NCBI RefSeq assembly: GCF_008728515.1 | Contig: NC_044984.1 | Location: 125,917,349 to 125,981,348 of the forward strand | Length of the DNA stretch: 64,000 bases | Source: Papio anubis | Taxonomy: Eukaryota > Chordata > Mammalia > Primates > Cercopithecidae | Direction of reading: 5' to 3' | In this document: piece after piece, positions 11,041-23,240 of the stretch | How positions within the stretch are numbered: position 1 is the first letter of the stretch | Layout of the letters: every line of letters begins with the position of its first letter | Program-made: the position numbers and the translations under genes | The notes under the pieces: generated by a model | The model's input: only the letters and a program-made list of their open reading frames with translations | Database searches by the model: none | Told to the model about the DNA's origin: nothing

Positions 11041-11925
11041 CCTCCTCCTCGCTGGGATTGGGTGTTAAGGACAATGGATACTGATTTTTGTTTCGGAATA
11101 TGATGCAAATTTTTCTTTTTAAAGTTGAGTTATGTAAAATAAGGTAGTCGATGGAAAGAAAAAATTAAGTAACAGGTGATAAGCTAATATCTCAAACACA
11201 GAGCTCCGTGAAAAGCCAGCCTTGAAGCCCTGAGTTCATCCAGCCACTGGGGCCTCCCTGTGTCCCGGCTGAGCACTGGCCCTGGAGGGTGCAGGGGACG
11301 TGTCCACGAGGCCTCCCTGCAGCTCCGAGCAGGCTGCGGGTACCGGCCATTCTAAATGCCAAGTACGTGTCCGCCCTATGAATTATGAAGGGTGTTTACA
11401 ATTCCTCCAACACAACCGGGCCGTCAATCATTTACAGCTGCACCAGTGGCTCTGCCACTCTGAGGTCGCCGGAGGAGAAGGACTGACCAAGCCTGATGGG
11501 CGAAGGAGGAGCCGGCGGAGGGGCTGGGATGGCCTGGCCGGGCCTGCTGGAGCCAGAGGGAGGCCGATTCCAGGACCAGTGTTCTTTCCGTGGAAAACAC
11601 CGCATGAGCTTCCTGACATCGCCGGCCACTTCCATGAGAATGGAAGAAGAAGGACGCACCCCGGAGGGGCAGAATTTCTTGTCCTGGAATGCCGGCGGTC
11701 AGCCCCTCACTCCCGTCTTCCCGTAGAGGAGGTTGTTTGCCTTCTCAGGCTCTTCAGGAAACAGATTCCACTCCTCACCGACAAACCAACTCCAGGTTTG
11801 GTTATCCGCGCTGCCAGGCTGCCTGGCTGTGTCTGGCCTTACCTGATGACCGGGCACCACAAGTGGGTGCTGTGCTGTGTGCTCACCAATTGCTGCGCCT
11901 CCTTCCTAGGTACAAGGTGAAGCCA
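11041..11925. other. Mostly unique sequence with an unsupported 206-codon open frame
   Basis: A plus-strand frame runs from 11300 to 11920. Its translation has low complexity, shows no domain, and lies in GC-rich DNA where overlapping frames on both strands are also open. The interval 11340-11460 is less GC-rich and repeat-free and could be conserved noncoding DNA. I do not call a gene. Confidence 0.4.
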
Positions 11926-11929
11926 CATT

Positions 11930-12230
11930 GCCCAGCCTGCCTGGCAAGGAGGTGTGGTCACCTAGCTGCGTTCTCATCAGTAGATGGGATGGGAACCATT
12001 TCTGGCCCAAGGAAGTATGATTACCGCTTCTATGATGTCTTGTCCATTCTCCTGGAAGGACACAGACATCAGTGAGAAGGTGATCCACATCATGGCAGGG
12101 GCTTGGGTCTCAGAAATACACCATGGAAGAGAGTTACCTGTCTGAGAACCACTTGGATTGCCGTAAAGGCAAGACATAAACTTCTACTGAATTTGAGCCA
12201 TCATGTGTTGTATGAATGTGTGCAGTTGTT
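11930..12230 (+). mobile_element. Ancient MaLR-like (MLT1) LTR remnant
   Basis: Words in order resemble an old MLT1-type LTR: aaggaggtgtggtcacc near the start, agatgggatgggaacc, then a gacataaacttctactg word near 12173-12190 at the position of the polyadenylation signal. It is highly diverged and other ancient LTRs are possible. Confidence 0.4.
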
Positions 12231-12244
12231 TAAAGAGAGAAACT

Positions 12245-12445
12245 GCTCACTGACACAGACACCATGTGTTGAGTATTTAATATGTGCAAAACATTGTGCT
12301 AAATGCTTTCATATACAGCATTGCCTAAGCCTCAAAACAACCTGCAGACCTGGAGACTATTATTTTCCCACTTCAGAGTGAAGAAATTTAAATTTAGAGA
12401 GGTTAAACTTGCCCTGGGTCACACACCTACTGACGAATAGAATCG
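12245..12445 (+). mobile_element. MIR SINE
   Basis: The order of words follows the MIR consensus: gagtatttaatatgtgc, acattgtgctaaatgc, catatacagcattgcctaa, a gactattattttcc word, tttagagaggttaaac, then gccctgggtcacac. The orientation is plus. Confidence 0.75.
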
Positions 12446-12900
12446 GGACCCCACAGCTCATGTTCTCAGTGCCAGCTAGAGTATCCTCAAAGCAATATGG
12501 TGAAGGAGCATTGGCCATAAAGCTATTCTTTCTCCCTGCTCCATCCAGCAGGGAAGGGGCCCCCCTGGAGCTCCACAGCAGCAAGCCCCAGTGAGGTGCG
12601 CAGACAGGAAGGGAGGTCATGTGTGCCAAGCTCAGCCTGGGCTGGGGCCTGCATGTCAGGAACCTCTTTCTGCAAGTGGCAGAAACCCAGCTCCCAGTGG
12701 CCAACACAGGAAAGGCCACATATCTGCTGCTCATCGGCCCCAACATTCCAAGCAAAGCTGGATCAAGGTGTTTCTTGATGATCTCAGGAATCTCCTTCTC
12801 CATCTCTGTCGTTTTCCCTGAAGAGGAAACAAGGCAAAAGAAACTTGAGGCTCATGTTCTGAACGAGCAGCTAGATAGTGAAGTGCCCTCTCCTCTGTAG
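12446..12900. other. Unique sequence, no gene recognised
   Basis: Short open frames occur on both strands, none with recognisable similarity. The right edge runs directly into a minisatellite. Confidence 0.45.
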
Positions 12901-13075
12901 CAATCACTGAAGACCATCCAATCACTGAAGACCATCCAAATCACTGAAGACCATCCAATCACTGAAGACCATCCAACCAATCACTGAAGACCATCCAATC
13001 ACTGAAGACCATCCAATCACTGAAGACCATCCAATCAATCACTGAAGACCATCCAATCACTGAAGACCATCCTCT
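12901..13075. repeat. Short minisatellite, 17-18 bp unit
   Basis: The unit ccaatcactgaagaccat is repeated about ten times, with occasional extra aatc or a. Insertions of 4-5 bases at 12975 and 13033 suggest slippage within the unit. The array abuts a second, unrelated minisatellite a few bases downstream. Confidence 0.92.
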
Positions 13076-13084
13076 ACACTTGTC

Positions 13085-13315
13085 ACCTTGCAGCAGCAAC
13101 TCAGGGTCACTGACCTGCCCCTGCCACTGCAGCAACCACTTGGGGTGACTCACCTGCCCCTGCCACTGCAGTAACCACTCGGGGTGACTCACCTGCCCCT
13201 GGCCACTGCAGCAACCACTCGGGGTGACTCACCTGCCCCTGGCCACTGCAGCAACCACTTGGGGTCACTCACCTGCCCCTGCCACTGCAGCAACCACTCA
13301 GGGTGACTCACTTGT
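13085..13315. repeat. Minisatellite, 39-40 bp unit, about six copies
   Basis: The unit is cactgcagcaaccactcggg followed by gtgactcacctgcccctggc, with a one-base G difference producing 39- and 40-bp forms. The first and last copies are the most diverged, as expected when homogenisation is strongest in the array centre. Confidence 0.9.
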
Positions 13316-13680
13316 AAATGCTGCTGCATAAGCAATAAGGGTGCAGGAGGCAGCAGCTGGAAGGGAAATGCAGAGAGAAACGCTGGGGGGTTCCAGATGG
13401 GACGAGTGATCAGCTGACAGCCCTCCAACCACAATGTGCAGTTTCCAAGCCACAACCCCTGTCCCCATCCTGCCCCTGCTGAGGAATCTGAGAGCTTAGT
13501 CCTTGGGGTCACCCTGTTCATCCCTGCATGTGTGCAGATCTGCTCTCAAACTCCTGAAGTGCTGGAATTCTATGCAAGTTCAGAATCTCAATTATGTGTG
13601 ACCTCAACCCTATAAGCCTCATGTAAGGCTTCTTCCTTTGTCTGAACTCACAATAGCCACTGAACGGGGAGATTGGGTGA
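13316..13680. other. Unique sequence between minisatellite and L2
   Basis: I see no repeat or gene. The sequence passes into an L2 element at about 13681. Confidence 0.4.
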
Positions 13681-14400
13681 CTTCATTCAACATTTGGTTA
13701 TTAAGCACCCCCATATACCAGGCTCTGTCCTGGGTGCTTGGGACACAGCCCCAGGAAAGCCATGGCTCTGCTCTCATGGAACTTATGTTCTGGTCCAGTG
13801 GAGAGACTTACAAGTGTGTGAGAAAATGAATAGCATAATCCTTGGTTGTCAAAAGGGCCATCGATGAAACAGAACGGACCATGTGACAGTGTGGCTAGGG
13901 AGAGGTCATTATGAGCTGAGGTAGCCAGGAAAGATCTCCTGGAGGGTGTGACATTGGCACCAACAAGGAGCCAATGGCATGCAAACTAGGGCAGGTACAT
14001 ACTAGGCAGGGGCATCACCAGGGAAAGGTCATGCAGCAGAAACCAGTGTGGTCCCGTGAAGAGCAGAAAGGAGGCTGAGGGCAAGGAGAGGAGGCCAGAG
14101 CTGCAGGAGGTCAGCAGGGGCCAGGCCCCGTGTGCCTTACAGGCAGGGGAAAGGGCCTAGCTTTTGCTAAGTGCCCTGGCCACTAGTAATGTGGGGAGGC
14201 AAGACAGTGTGCAACATGCTCCGCCCACAAGAGGCCTCCCAGGCTGCACTGCAGAGAGAGGTGGGAATGGAAGGAAATGAGTTTGCAGTCTATGGCATTG
14301 GTCCAAGCAGGAAATGACTGTAGCTCAGACTACAGCGGTGGCAGTGGAGATGGACGAGGGGACATTTTTTCCAGATGTGTCTTGGAGCTGGAGATGACAG
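13681..14400 (+). mobile_element. LINE L2 3' region, sense
   Basis: Word order matches L2: cttcattcaacatttgg, ttaagcacccccatatacc, ggctctgtcctgggtgc, ctctcatggaacttatg, then a gaaagatctcctggag word at the position of the L2 'ggcctctctgagg' segment, followed by a gcaaggagaggaggcc word. Divergence is high, as expected for this very old family. No open reading frame survives. Confidence 0.75.
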
Positions 14401-16540
14401 GATTTGCAAATGGTTTGGCTCTGGGGAGAGACACACACACAGAGAGAGAATTGGTCTTCTGATATTATCTGCAGAGGAGGAAACAGGTTTAGGGGAGATG
14501 CAGGTAGGTTGATGAAGAACCACTGGTATTGGTTTTTATGCACGTTTGGAAGCCTTGGGAAGGCCTGCGTATTCTCTGGAAATGAATTGCTCATGATTCC
14601 AGTTAGTTATCCACAAAATAATGCAAGGTTTACAATAAATTGTATTTCCCAGCTACTGGGAAACTAAGCTGGTAGGAATGAAGGGAGCCCACACCTGACG
14701 CGGGGCAGAAACACACGTTCCATCATTCTGAGCTGAAAGGGAGCAGCCTGGGCAGAGCACATCGTGGGGGAGCGGCCTCTGTTCCCCGCTGTGCCGGGCC
14801 AGGGTGACTGGCAGTTGATAAACAGCCCCGCTCCTAACAGAGAGCCCTGGAGTGGGAGCCGGCACGGTCGACGCGCCATTTATCTTAAAGCTTTCATGGA
14901 GGGAAAAATATGTTTTAAAAGCTGCCGGGAAAAGGACAATTATTAATGCAACTCTTCTATCAATGTCTTCTCTCATTTGCCAGGCAGGGAGATGCTGACA
15001 TACAAGAGTGAGGTCAGGCGGACTTTGGAAGGGGTCGAGAAGGTGGCCAGGAACATAGTGTCCTCCCTTGGCTGTCACTGGTCCACAGGCCGTGGATGCA
15101 CTCTTTGAGGACAGCTTTGGAAGTAAGGGCCGCTGCGAGCTTCATCCACCTGATGTCTGGGGAAGCCCGGGACTGGCTTTGCAGGAGCCCACACTCGTGA
15201 CACAGAGGGGCCTTCTCTGCAGCTCTCTGTTGCACGTCCGTCACAGGGCAGCCACGCTCCCATCTCTGGTGCAGATGGCTCCACCTGCAGTCCCAGGCAA
15301 TAGCACAGACCTCAGGACTGCATAGGGCAGCTTCTCCTGGGAGGCCCAGGTCAGCAGTGGACACACGGCTCTCCAGACCAAGTCACTGACGCTGTGAGGG
15401 TGATGTCCTCACCCAGGCTGGTGGCAGCATGGACAGCTGCTCCACTTGGAGGGGTGCAGGCCCAACTTGTCCCTGAAATCCAAACCCAGCAGGCCCAGGG
15501 CTGCCATCAGGGACGCTGATTCTAAGGTGGAGGGAGGTTTCCAGGAACCGGGAGGTCCATCTGGGGAAAGAAGCGAAGGCCACCCAGAATGACAGAAAAG
15601 CACAGAGCACAGTGAGCTGCAGGCATGGGGAGAGCGGGCCCAGACGGGCACAGGACAGAGGACGCGGGAAGGGGAAACGGTCAGCACTGCTGATCCCAGC
15701 GAAGGTGCTGAAAACTGACTTCATCAATTTATGGAGAATTGGGGTTGAATTAATGATAACAAAGCAGTTCTTTTAAGCTACTGATTTGAGGGAAAAGTGA
15801 AACATCCAGGTGAGGAAAGTCCCGTGGTCTCCGTCGGCTCCACGGTGAACGGGGCTCAGGTGGGCTCGGTGATGTCAGCAGCCAGTCTCGATTTGAGGGA
15901 ATCCCAGTGGCAGGGGTGGACGGGGGTGCCTGTGGGCGGAGCAGGCGGAGGAGAAGCAGGTCCCAACCTCCCCTGTCGAAGGTGGTGCCTCATGTGGAAG
16001 CATCAGGAAGTGGAAGCACAGGCGTCTCATTTGGAGATGGGAAGACAGACAACACGAGAGATGACTAAAAGAATGAAAGGTGGTCTCTGGGGAGGGACAG
16101 TGGAGGAAAGAGGGAGAATATCATTTTTGTAGCTATGGAACTCATTAAATTGGGTGCAAATACCATTTCTTTTTGAAAAGTAGAAAAAAAAATATTAAAA
16201 GAACCAGTCAGTGAGAACTGTGGTGACCAGCCGGCGTGACTGGAGGAAGAGAAGATTATAATTCATTCGCTCCCCTTGACCCCTCCTCTCCACCACAGTC
16301 TCTCTGGGCTGGGGCCGAAATTCCCAGATTACAGCTGTGGAATGCATCTGCTTCCTCCTGTACTGCTCCTGCGCATATAATTTAAATTGCCCCTGATGAG
16401 GTCTACTGCTTCAGAGTAACATCCAATCATTCCAGATACTTTGAGCATCTAGAAGCCTATGACAGCTGGAGAATCTAATCTTGAAGCAATAAATGAGATA
16501 AAGCTTGGGTGAGACAAACACCATAGGCCACCTCTTCACC
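14401..16540. other. Unique sequence with a possible conserved noncoding stretch
   Basis: No gene or recognised repeat. The stretch at about 14860-14990 (catttatcttaaagcttt, aggacaattattaatgc) and the stretch 16320-16500 are AT-richer and contain homeodomain-like TAAT words. Their composition is compatible with enhancers, but conservation cannot be judged from one sequence. The open frames at 14653-15078 and 15014-15364 (both minus) have no recognised domain. Confidence 0.35.
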
Positions 16541-16639
16541 TCCATTATTCATGAAACTATCTCATTATAACTGTGGGTTGCCATGGTGACAGGCAGTGAA
16601 GAGACAATTCTAAAAAGTTTGGAGAAGATATTTTATAAC

Positions 16640-16870
16640 TAAGGGCTTTTGGTTGCAAGCGACTAAAACCTGGTTCTTGATGGCTTAAATCGAAAGTTGT
16701 TTTGTTGTAATTGTTTGCCAGCATTGCGGGGAAGGCCTCAGGAGTGCTAACAGCCAGCACCAGGGCCCAGCAGTGTCATCAAGACCTCAGTCTCTGCCCT
16801 GGGGGCTCTGCTTTCTGCTCTGCTGCAGTCATTGCTGGGCTCCACGTGGCATCCCCTGAAAGCCCCAGGC
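16640..16870. mobile_element. Possible ancient interspersed repeat
   Basis: The words ttgcaagcgactaaaacc, gatggcttaaatcg and gtcatcaagacctcag, in that order, resemble a common old mammalian repeat whose name I cannot fix. Unconfirmed. Confidence 0.3.
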
Positions 16871-17176
16871 TCAAATCACCCTTAATATTAGCAGGCCCAG
16901 ACTCTAAACAAATACTGGCCAACCGCTGAAAACAATACCACCAAGGCAAAATACTGTCAAGAGGGGCTGGATAAAGTCTGTGGGGGCACAAGGGAGGCAT
17001 CCAAGAAGGACATCTAAATGAAGACCTGAAGAATAAATATGAACTGTACCAAAAATGGGCACAGGAGAGCACTCCAGGTCAAGGGAATTATAGACACATA
17101 AGATATAGGTCTGGAGGATCCTGAACCATTTGAATAACTGATTCCAGGTCCTTAGTAGGAAATATTCAAGATATAC

Positions 17177-17593
17177 CTGGGTGATATGGTATGGCCCTGT
17201 GTTCCCACCCAAATCTCATGTTGAATTGTTAATCCCTAGTGTTGGAGGTGGGGCCTGGTGGGAGGTTATTGGATCACGGAGGTGGTTTCTAATGGTTTCG
17301 CACCTTCCCCCTAGTGCTGTCTTGTGATAAAGTTCTCATGAGATCTGGTTGTTTGAAAAGCGTGTAACACCTCCCCCTTTGCTCTCTCTCTCTCTCTCTC
17401 CTGCTGGCCATGTGAAAACTGTGCCTGTTTCCCATTCGCTTCCTGCCATGAGTGTAAGTTTCCTACGGCCTCCCTAGAAGCAGAAGCCTGTATAGCCCGC
17501 AGAACCATGAGACAATTAAATCCCTTTTCTTTATAAATTACCGAGCATCAGGTATGTCTTTATAGCAGTGTGAGAATGGACTAGTACACTGGG
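17177..17593 (+). mobile_element. Solo MST-type MaLR LTR with 5-bp target-site duplication
   Basis: The LTR runs from TGATATGGTATGG at 17182 to ACTAGTACA at 17588, 407 bp, the length range of MSTA/MSTB rather than THE1. The polyadenylation region (attaaatcccttttctt) is near 17513-17530. The 5-bp direct repeat ctggg is present on both sides (17177-17181 and 17589-17593), as MaLR integration produces. A (CT)n run at 17383-17401 has expanded inside it. Being a single LTR with matching flanks, it is a recombination product (solo LTR). Confidence 0.88.
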
Positions 17594-17789
17594 CCATCTC
17601 GGTGTCTCGCAGATCAAAGATGCTGCCATGGACTCATGAAGTGGTGTCGCCCAGACACAGGAGCCAGCCTGATGCTCTTGCTGAACAGGGATGTGTTAAC
17701 ACAACTCAACAAGAATAATGACTGCAATGGATTAGAAGACTCAGGGTACATCAAAAGCCATGACACAGAGTCAGAAATGAATATGTGGC

Positions 17790-20600
17790 CATTATTACCT
17801 ACCTTACAGAAATAAAAGGATTATAAGAGAATACTATGAACAATTAATTGTATGCCACCAAATTCAGAAGTTTAGGTGAAACAAATTCCTGGTAAAACAC
17901 AAACTACAATAACTGACTCAAGGAGAAATAGAAATTTGAGCAGACTTATAACAAAGAAAGAGACTGAATTATAATCAGAACCTCCCACCAAAGAAGACTA
18001 GAGGACAAGGTGGCTTCGCTGGTAAACAGCACAAACATTTAAACAAACACCCAAAATTATCAAACTCTTCCAAAAAAAAAAAGAGAGGAAGAAATACTTC
18101 CTAACTTATTTTATGAGACCAGCATTATCCTGATACCAAAGGTAGACATCACAAGAAAAAATTACAGATTAGTATCCCTTATGATTATTAAATCCTTGAC
18201 AAAATACTAGAAAATGTAATACAGCAGCATGGTAAAATAATTATACAACATAACCAACCAAGTGGGATTTATCCCAGGAACACAAGGGTGGTTAAACATA
18301 CAACAATTATTTAATGTAACACACAAAATTAGTAGAATTAAGGAAAATATTACAATTGTCTCAATTAATGTAGAAAAAGCATTTGACAAAACTCAACAGC
18401 CTCTTATGATTTAAAAAACAAAACAAAAGCCAACCAAACAAAAAACCAACTCGACAAACAAGAAATGGAAGGCAACTTATTCAACATAACAAAAAGCATT
18501 TAGGAAAAACTTACTGCTAACGTTGCACTCAATGTGGAAGGACTGAAGCCTTCCCAGCTAAATTCAAGAACAAAGCATGCCCACTTTTGCCACCTCCATT
18601 CAACATTGTGCTGAAATTTCTAATCATAACAATTAATCAAGAAAACAAAATAAAAGACATACAAATTGGAAATGAAGATGTAGAACTATATTCCTAGATG
18701 ACTTGATCTTGTACATAGAAAATCCTAAAGAATTCACACACAAAAAAACTACTAAACATAATAGAATTTAATACAGTTGCAAGATACAAAATCAACACAC
18801 AAAACTCTGTTGTATTCTTACACACTAGCAATGAAAAATCCTAAAATGAAATTAAGAAAACAATTCAATTCACAATGACACTAAAAAGAATAAAATAACT
18901 AGGAATAAATTTAATTGAGGAGGTGTAAGATTTGCACTCTGAAAAAAAAAATTAATGAGATAAATTAAAGAAGACCTAAATAAATGGAAACACACCCTGT
19001 GTTAATGTCTTAGAAGATTTAATATTGTTAAGAATCAAAACTTCCCAAAGCAATCTACAGATTCAGAGCTATTTCTGAATCACAATCTCAGTGGATTTTT
19101 TTCTTTTTTTCTCTTTTTTTCCTTTTTTTGTAGAAATGGCAAATCAGATATTAGAATTCATATGAATTGCAAGTTATGGCAAATAACTAAAATAATCTTT
19201 AAAACTAACCAGTTTGGAGAACTCACTTTTTTTTTCATTTCAAAACATATTACCGTGCTGCAGTCATCAAAACAGTGTGGTTCTGGCATAAGGATAGACT
19301 GATGCAATAGAGAGTCTAGAAACAGGCCTGTGCATCCACAGTCAAATGACTGACAAGGGTGCAAAGAGGATTCAACAGGGTGAGAATAATCTCTTCAACA
19401 AATGTTGCTGGGAAAACAAGATAATCACCTGCAAAGAATGAGATTAGACCTATCCCACTCCATATACAAAAATTAACACAAAGTGGATCAAAGACCTAAA
19501 TGTAAGAACTAAAAGTATAAAACTCTTAGAAGAAAGGGATAATGACTTCATGACTTTGGATTTGGTAATGGACTTTTAGCTTTGACACCAATTGCATAAG
19601 CAACAAAAGAAAAAAATAGATAAAGTTGACTTTAGCAAAATTAAACTTTTGTGTATCAAAGAACACTGTCAACAAAATGAAAAGGCAACCTACAGAATAA
19701 GAGAAAATATTTCCCGTTTATATAACTGCTAAGGACCTAGAAGTCAAAATGTACAAAGAACTGATACAACTTAATAACAAAAAGACAACCCAATTAAAAT
19801 AGAATTTAAAAACAGGCAAACAACTTGGATATTTCTCCAAAGAAGATATATAGATGGCTGGCAAGCACATGAAAAGATGATTATAACATCTGGGGTCATT
19901 AGGGAAATGCAAATCAAAACCTCAGTGAGGAAGCACATCACACCCCGTAGGATGGTAGCATAGCAGTAATAATAATAGCGACAAAGGTAAGAAGTGGGTC
20001 AGGATGTGGGGGAAGGAGAATTCTCACGCATCACCGTATGTACAATGTGTATGTAAAATGGCCCTGTGGAAAACGGTTCAGCACTTCCTCAAAAAGTTAA
20101 ACATAGAATTACTGTGTGAACCAGAAATTCCACCCCTAAGTCTATACCCAAAAGAACAGATACTTGTAGATGAATGTTCCTAACAGCACTATTCACAACA
20201 GCCAGAAGTTGGAAACAGCACAAATGGCCAATCAATGAATAAACAAAATGTGGTCTGTCCATGCAATGGAACATTTTTCAGCTTTAACAAGGAATGAAGC
20301 ACTCACACATGTGACAGCATGGATGGGCCTTCAGAATATCCCTAAGTGAAAGAAGCCAGGAACAAAAGATCATATATTGCATGATTTCATTTATGTTAAA
20401 AATATCCAGAATAGTTAAATCCAGAGACAGCAGATAAGTGGCTGCCATGGGCTGTGGAGGAGGGAGGACAAAAGAGATGAAAATGTTTTGGAGGTGACTG
20501 TCGCACAACAGTGTGAATGTACTGAATGGCACTGAATTGCACACTTTAAAAGGATTAATTTTATGTGATGTGAGATTCACTTCAATTAAAAACAAGCTAT
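17790..20600 (+). mobile_element. L1 (L1M-type) ORF2 and 3' end, sense, 5'-truncated
   Basis: The sequence follows L1 ORF2 from an aggattataagagaatacta word at about 17816, through gggatttatcccaggaac at 18268 and a gcatttgacaaaactcaac word at 18378, to the 3' UTR. The 3' end carries gtgtgaatgtactgaatggc and ttcaattaaaaac near 20590. It is full of stops and indels and encodes nothing intact. The 3' UTR words fit an L1MB/L1MC-age element. The A-rich plus strand contrasts with the GC-rich neighbourhood. Confidence 0.87.
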
Positions 20601-20639
20601 GAGTAAAAGAATGTGTATAAGGGGTGGTACAGACGAGAT

Positions 20640-21395
20640 ATATACAATAAAACTTATTGCACGCTTCTGGAGGTTGCTAGGATGCCAGTCCATTATGCTG
20701 AAAATTGATAAATAAAGTGGAAAACTAAGCATTTATCCTGGCTTCCTGGTATTAATTGTATTTCATGATAAATCATAGCCTTAGTGGATAAGGGATGGCT
20801 CTTCTAAACAGAAGCACTCAAGCAAATAATTTCAGGAGGAGGAAGAGAATTAGAAGTTCCAACATCTTATTAAAAATTGACTAGGTTAATGTCATCAATA
20901 GATGGTAAAACTCTTAAGTGGAAGATTGATAGAGAAACTTGCAATGAATGAATCATTGTTGCCATCTGAATTCACTGATCAGTCTCAGCATCATAAAAGG
21001 TGAGGTTTAATCATTATGTGTCTCCTGATATGCTGCAGTACAAAGAATACAGCTTCACCTACCACGTATCCGTGCACAGAGCAAACCTGGATCTCATCAG
21101 CCCTGGCATTTAATTTCAAGCCTGCAGCAACGTGTGAGGCAGGGAAACAAGTTAAACAGCCCTGGAAGCCATCGGGCAGATCCTAATGTGAACATCTAAT
21201 GGGACTTGCTTTCCTCAAAAAGCCAGCATGAGGTAGGAGATCTGTGAAATGGAGCTGGAGGTGGGGGCAGAAAGAGACAATTCTAGATTTCAAGAGACTT
21301 AACAGATAGAGCTTTCTGACACGACATATAGAATTTGCTTGGATCTGGATTCAAATAAATCAGCTACTAAAATTCAGTTTTTTCCATAATCAAGA
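20640..21395 (+). mobile_element. Possible ancient LINE 3' UTR segments
   Basis: The words tctcctgatatgctgcag (21022), aatttcaagcctgcagcaac (21113) and ttggatctggattcaaata (21339) match, in order, what I remember of old L1 3' UTRs. Extent and subfamily are uncertain and part of this may be unique sequence. Confidence 0.4.
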
Positions 21396-21397
21396 TA

Positions 21398-22026
21398 TGA
21401 CCGGAAAGGGCCCCTGATCCAGACCCCAAAAGAGGGTTCTTGGACCTCACACAAGAAAGAATTCCAGGCAAGTTCATAGAGTAAAATGAAAGCAAGTTTA
21501 TGAGCGAAGTAAAGAAACAAAAGAATGGCTACTCCATAGACCGAGCAGCACCAAGGGCTGCTAGTTGCCTATTTTTGTGGTTATTTCTTCATTATATGCT
21601 AAACAAGGGATGGATTATTCATGATTTTTCTGGGAAAGGGATGGGGATTTCCCAGAACTGAGGGTTTCTGCCCCTTTTAGACCATATAGGGTAATGTTGC
21701 ATTTGTAGACTGTCATGACGCTGGTGGGAATGACTTTTAGCACCTGATGTATTATAATTAGCATTTAACAAGCAGTGAGGACCACCAGAGGTCACTTTCA
21801 TCGCCATCTTGGATTTGGTGAGTTCTGGCTGGCTTCTTTACCACATCCTGTTTTATCAGCAGGGCCTTTTTGACCTGTATCTTGTGATATCAATTCTGTC
21901 CACCTCCTGCCTCATCCTGTGAGTAAGAATGCATAGCTTCCTGGAAATGTGGCCCAGAGGGTCTCAGCCTCATTTTACTCAGTCCCTGTTCAAGATGGAG
22001 TCGCTCTGTTTCAAACACCTCTGGCA
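21398..22026 (-). mobile_element. Class I ERV LTR, solo, antisense
   Basis: On the minus strand the LTR starts TGCCAGAGGTGTTTG at 22026 and ends CCGGTCA at 21398, 629 bp. It contains a tttactttactct-type polyadenylation region and the well-conserved words aagatggcgatgaaagtgac and gcatataatgaagaaata (minus-strand readings). No internal proviral sequence adjoins it. I recognise the sequence as a common primate ERV1 LTR but cannot name the subfamily confidently. No clear target-site duplication was found. Confidence 0.7.
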
Positions 22027-22064
22027 AAGGGAATTTGAGTATAGACTAAGTGTTTGTCTTAGTC

Positions 22065-22400
22065 AGTTCAAGCTGCTGTAACAAAATGCCTTAGACAGGG
22101 TGGCTTATAAACATTTGTTTCTCACAATCTAGTGAGTCCAAAATCAAGGCTCCTGCAGATTCAGCGTCTCACAAGGCCCACTTCTTGGTTCGTAGGTGGT
22201 GGTCTTCTTGCTGCATCCTCACATGGTGGAAGCAGCGAGGCAGCTCTCTGGAGCCCATGTATACGGGCACTAATCCATTCATGAGGGCTCCATCCTCAGG
22301 ACCTAATCACCTCCCAAAGGCCTCCCCTCCTAATCCATTATGTGGTGATTAGGTTTCGACATACGCATTTTGTGGGGACACAAACCCTGAGCCCACTGCA
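22065..22400 (-). mobile_element. MLT1-type MaLR LTR, antisense
   Basis: Reverse complement of an old MaLR LTR. In plus-strand order: cttagtcagttcaagctgc, agggtggcttataaac, tcacatggtggaagcag, attcatgagggctccatcc, cacctcccaaaggcc, ttgtggggacacaaac. Internal sequence is absent. Confidence 0.75.
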
Positions 22401-23000
22401 GTGTTTGATTAAATGAAGGAGTTGTTTGTTTTGCAAAGCATGAGTGTCGAACGGTAGTCATGGAAGAAGAGATTCCCTATTCGGATGACTATTGAAGGAT
22501 TTAGGAATGTGAGGACATGGGGTGTGCAATTTGCTTTAAAGCACTCAACCGTGCTGCAAGCCTCCCTTTCCCTCCACATACATCTCTTTCAGTGCTCTCT
22601 ACCCAGTCCTGTGCCTGGAGGTTGACCCTAATATCCAGTAGTAAAGGGACTCTGTGTCCTCTGGAGACCTTTGGCTCAACCAGAGATGAGGGGCTGTGCT
22701 CAGAACACCTGCTCCCCTACCCCTGCTCGGTGAGCTACGGTTCTTTTCTGGCAGCCCCTCATGCAGAGCCAGCTGCTGCCCCGCTGGGTGAGTAACCACC
22801 CGCCCCGGCCATGGAGACACAGTGATCTTAGCTACACTGCTGAGACCCTGCTAAGATCCCAGCCCTGAAATGCTGCACTGGCCCTGCAGACTTCCTCCAC
22901 CCACCCACGCCAGTGGGAGCCATTCCTGCATACACCTCTTCCCTGTCCCATTTAGAGTCACTTGTTACCTGTGGGACTCTGACTCTGGGGGAGGTAAAAT
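22401..23000. other. Unique sequence, no gene recognised
   Basis: I see no repeat or coding signal. A GC-rich island at 22600-22920 gives open frames on both strands without recognised similarity. Confidence 0.4.
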
Positions 23001-23019
23001 GTTTGTGGTTGTTGATGTC

Positions 23020-23240
23020 GGCCAATGGGTATGTGAGAGTTTTATGTATCCTCTACCTTTCTGTACATTTTTGAAATTTTTCATAAGCAGACAGCAAACA
23101 TAAATATATACACACAGTCACTCTATTTTTCCATTATTAACATTATAAATTTATGTTTAGAGGTATACATGAGATGTTTTAGAAGGATACATACCAGATT
23201 CCAACTGTAGCTACCTCCAGACAATGAGACTAGGAGGGAG
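23020..23240 (+). mobile_element. Old L1/HAL1-type 3' fragment
   Basis: The words tttttgaaatttttcataag and agaaggatacataccag resemble the 3' region of old L1M5/HAL1 copies. Short and diverged. Confidence 0.35.

Noticed and set aside
11300..11920. 206-codon open frame
   Set aside because: No domain, no signal peptide, overlapping open frames on both strands, and GC-rich composition that makes chance frames likely.
13085..13315. Regular 39-40 bp repeats resembling a CRISPR array
   Set aside because: There are no unique spacers between repeats, and the context is primate; it is a minisatellite.
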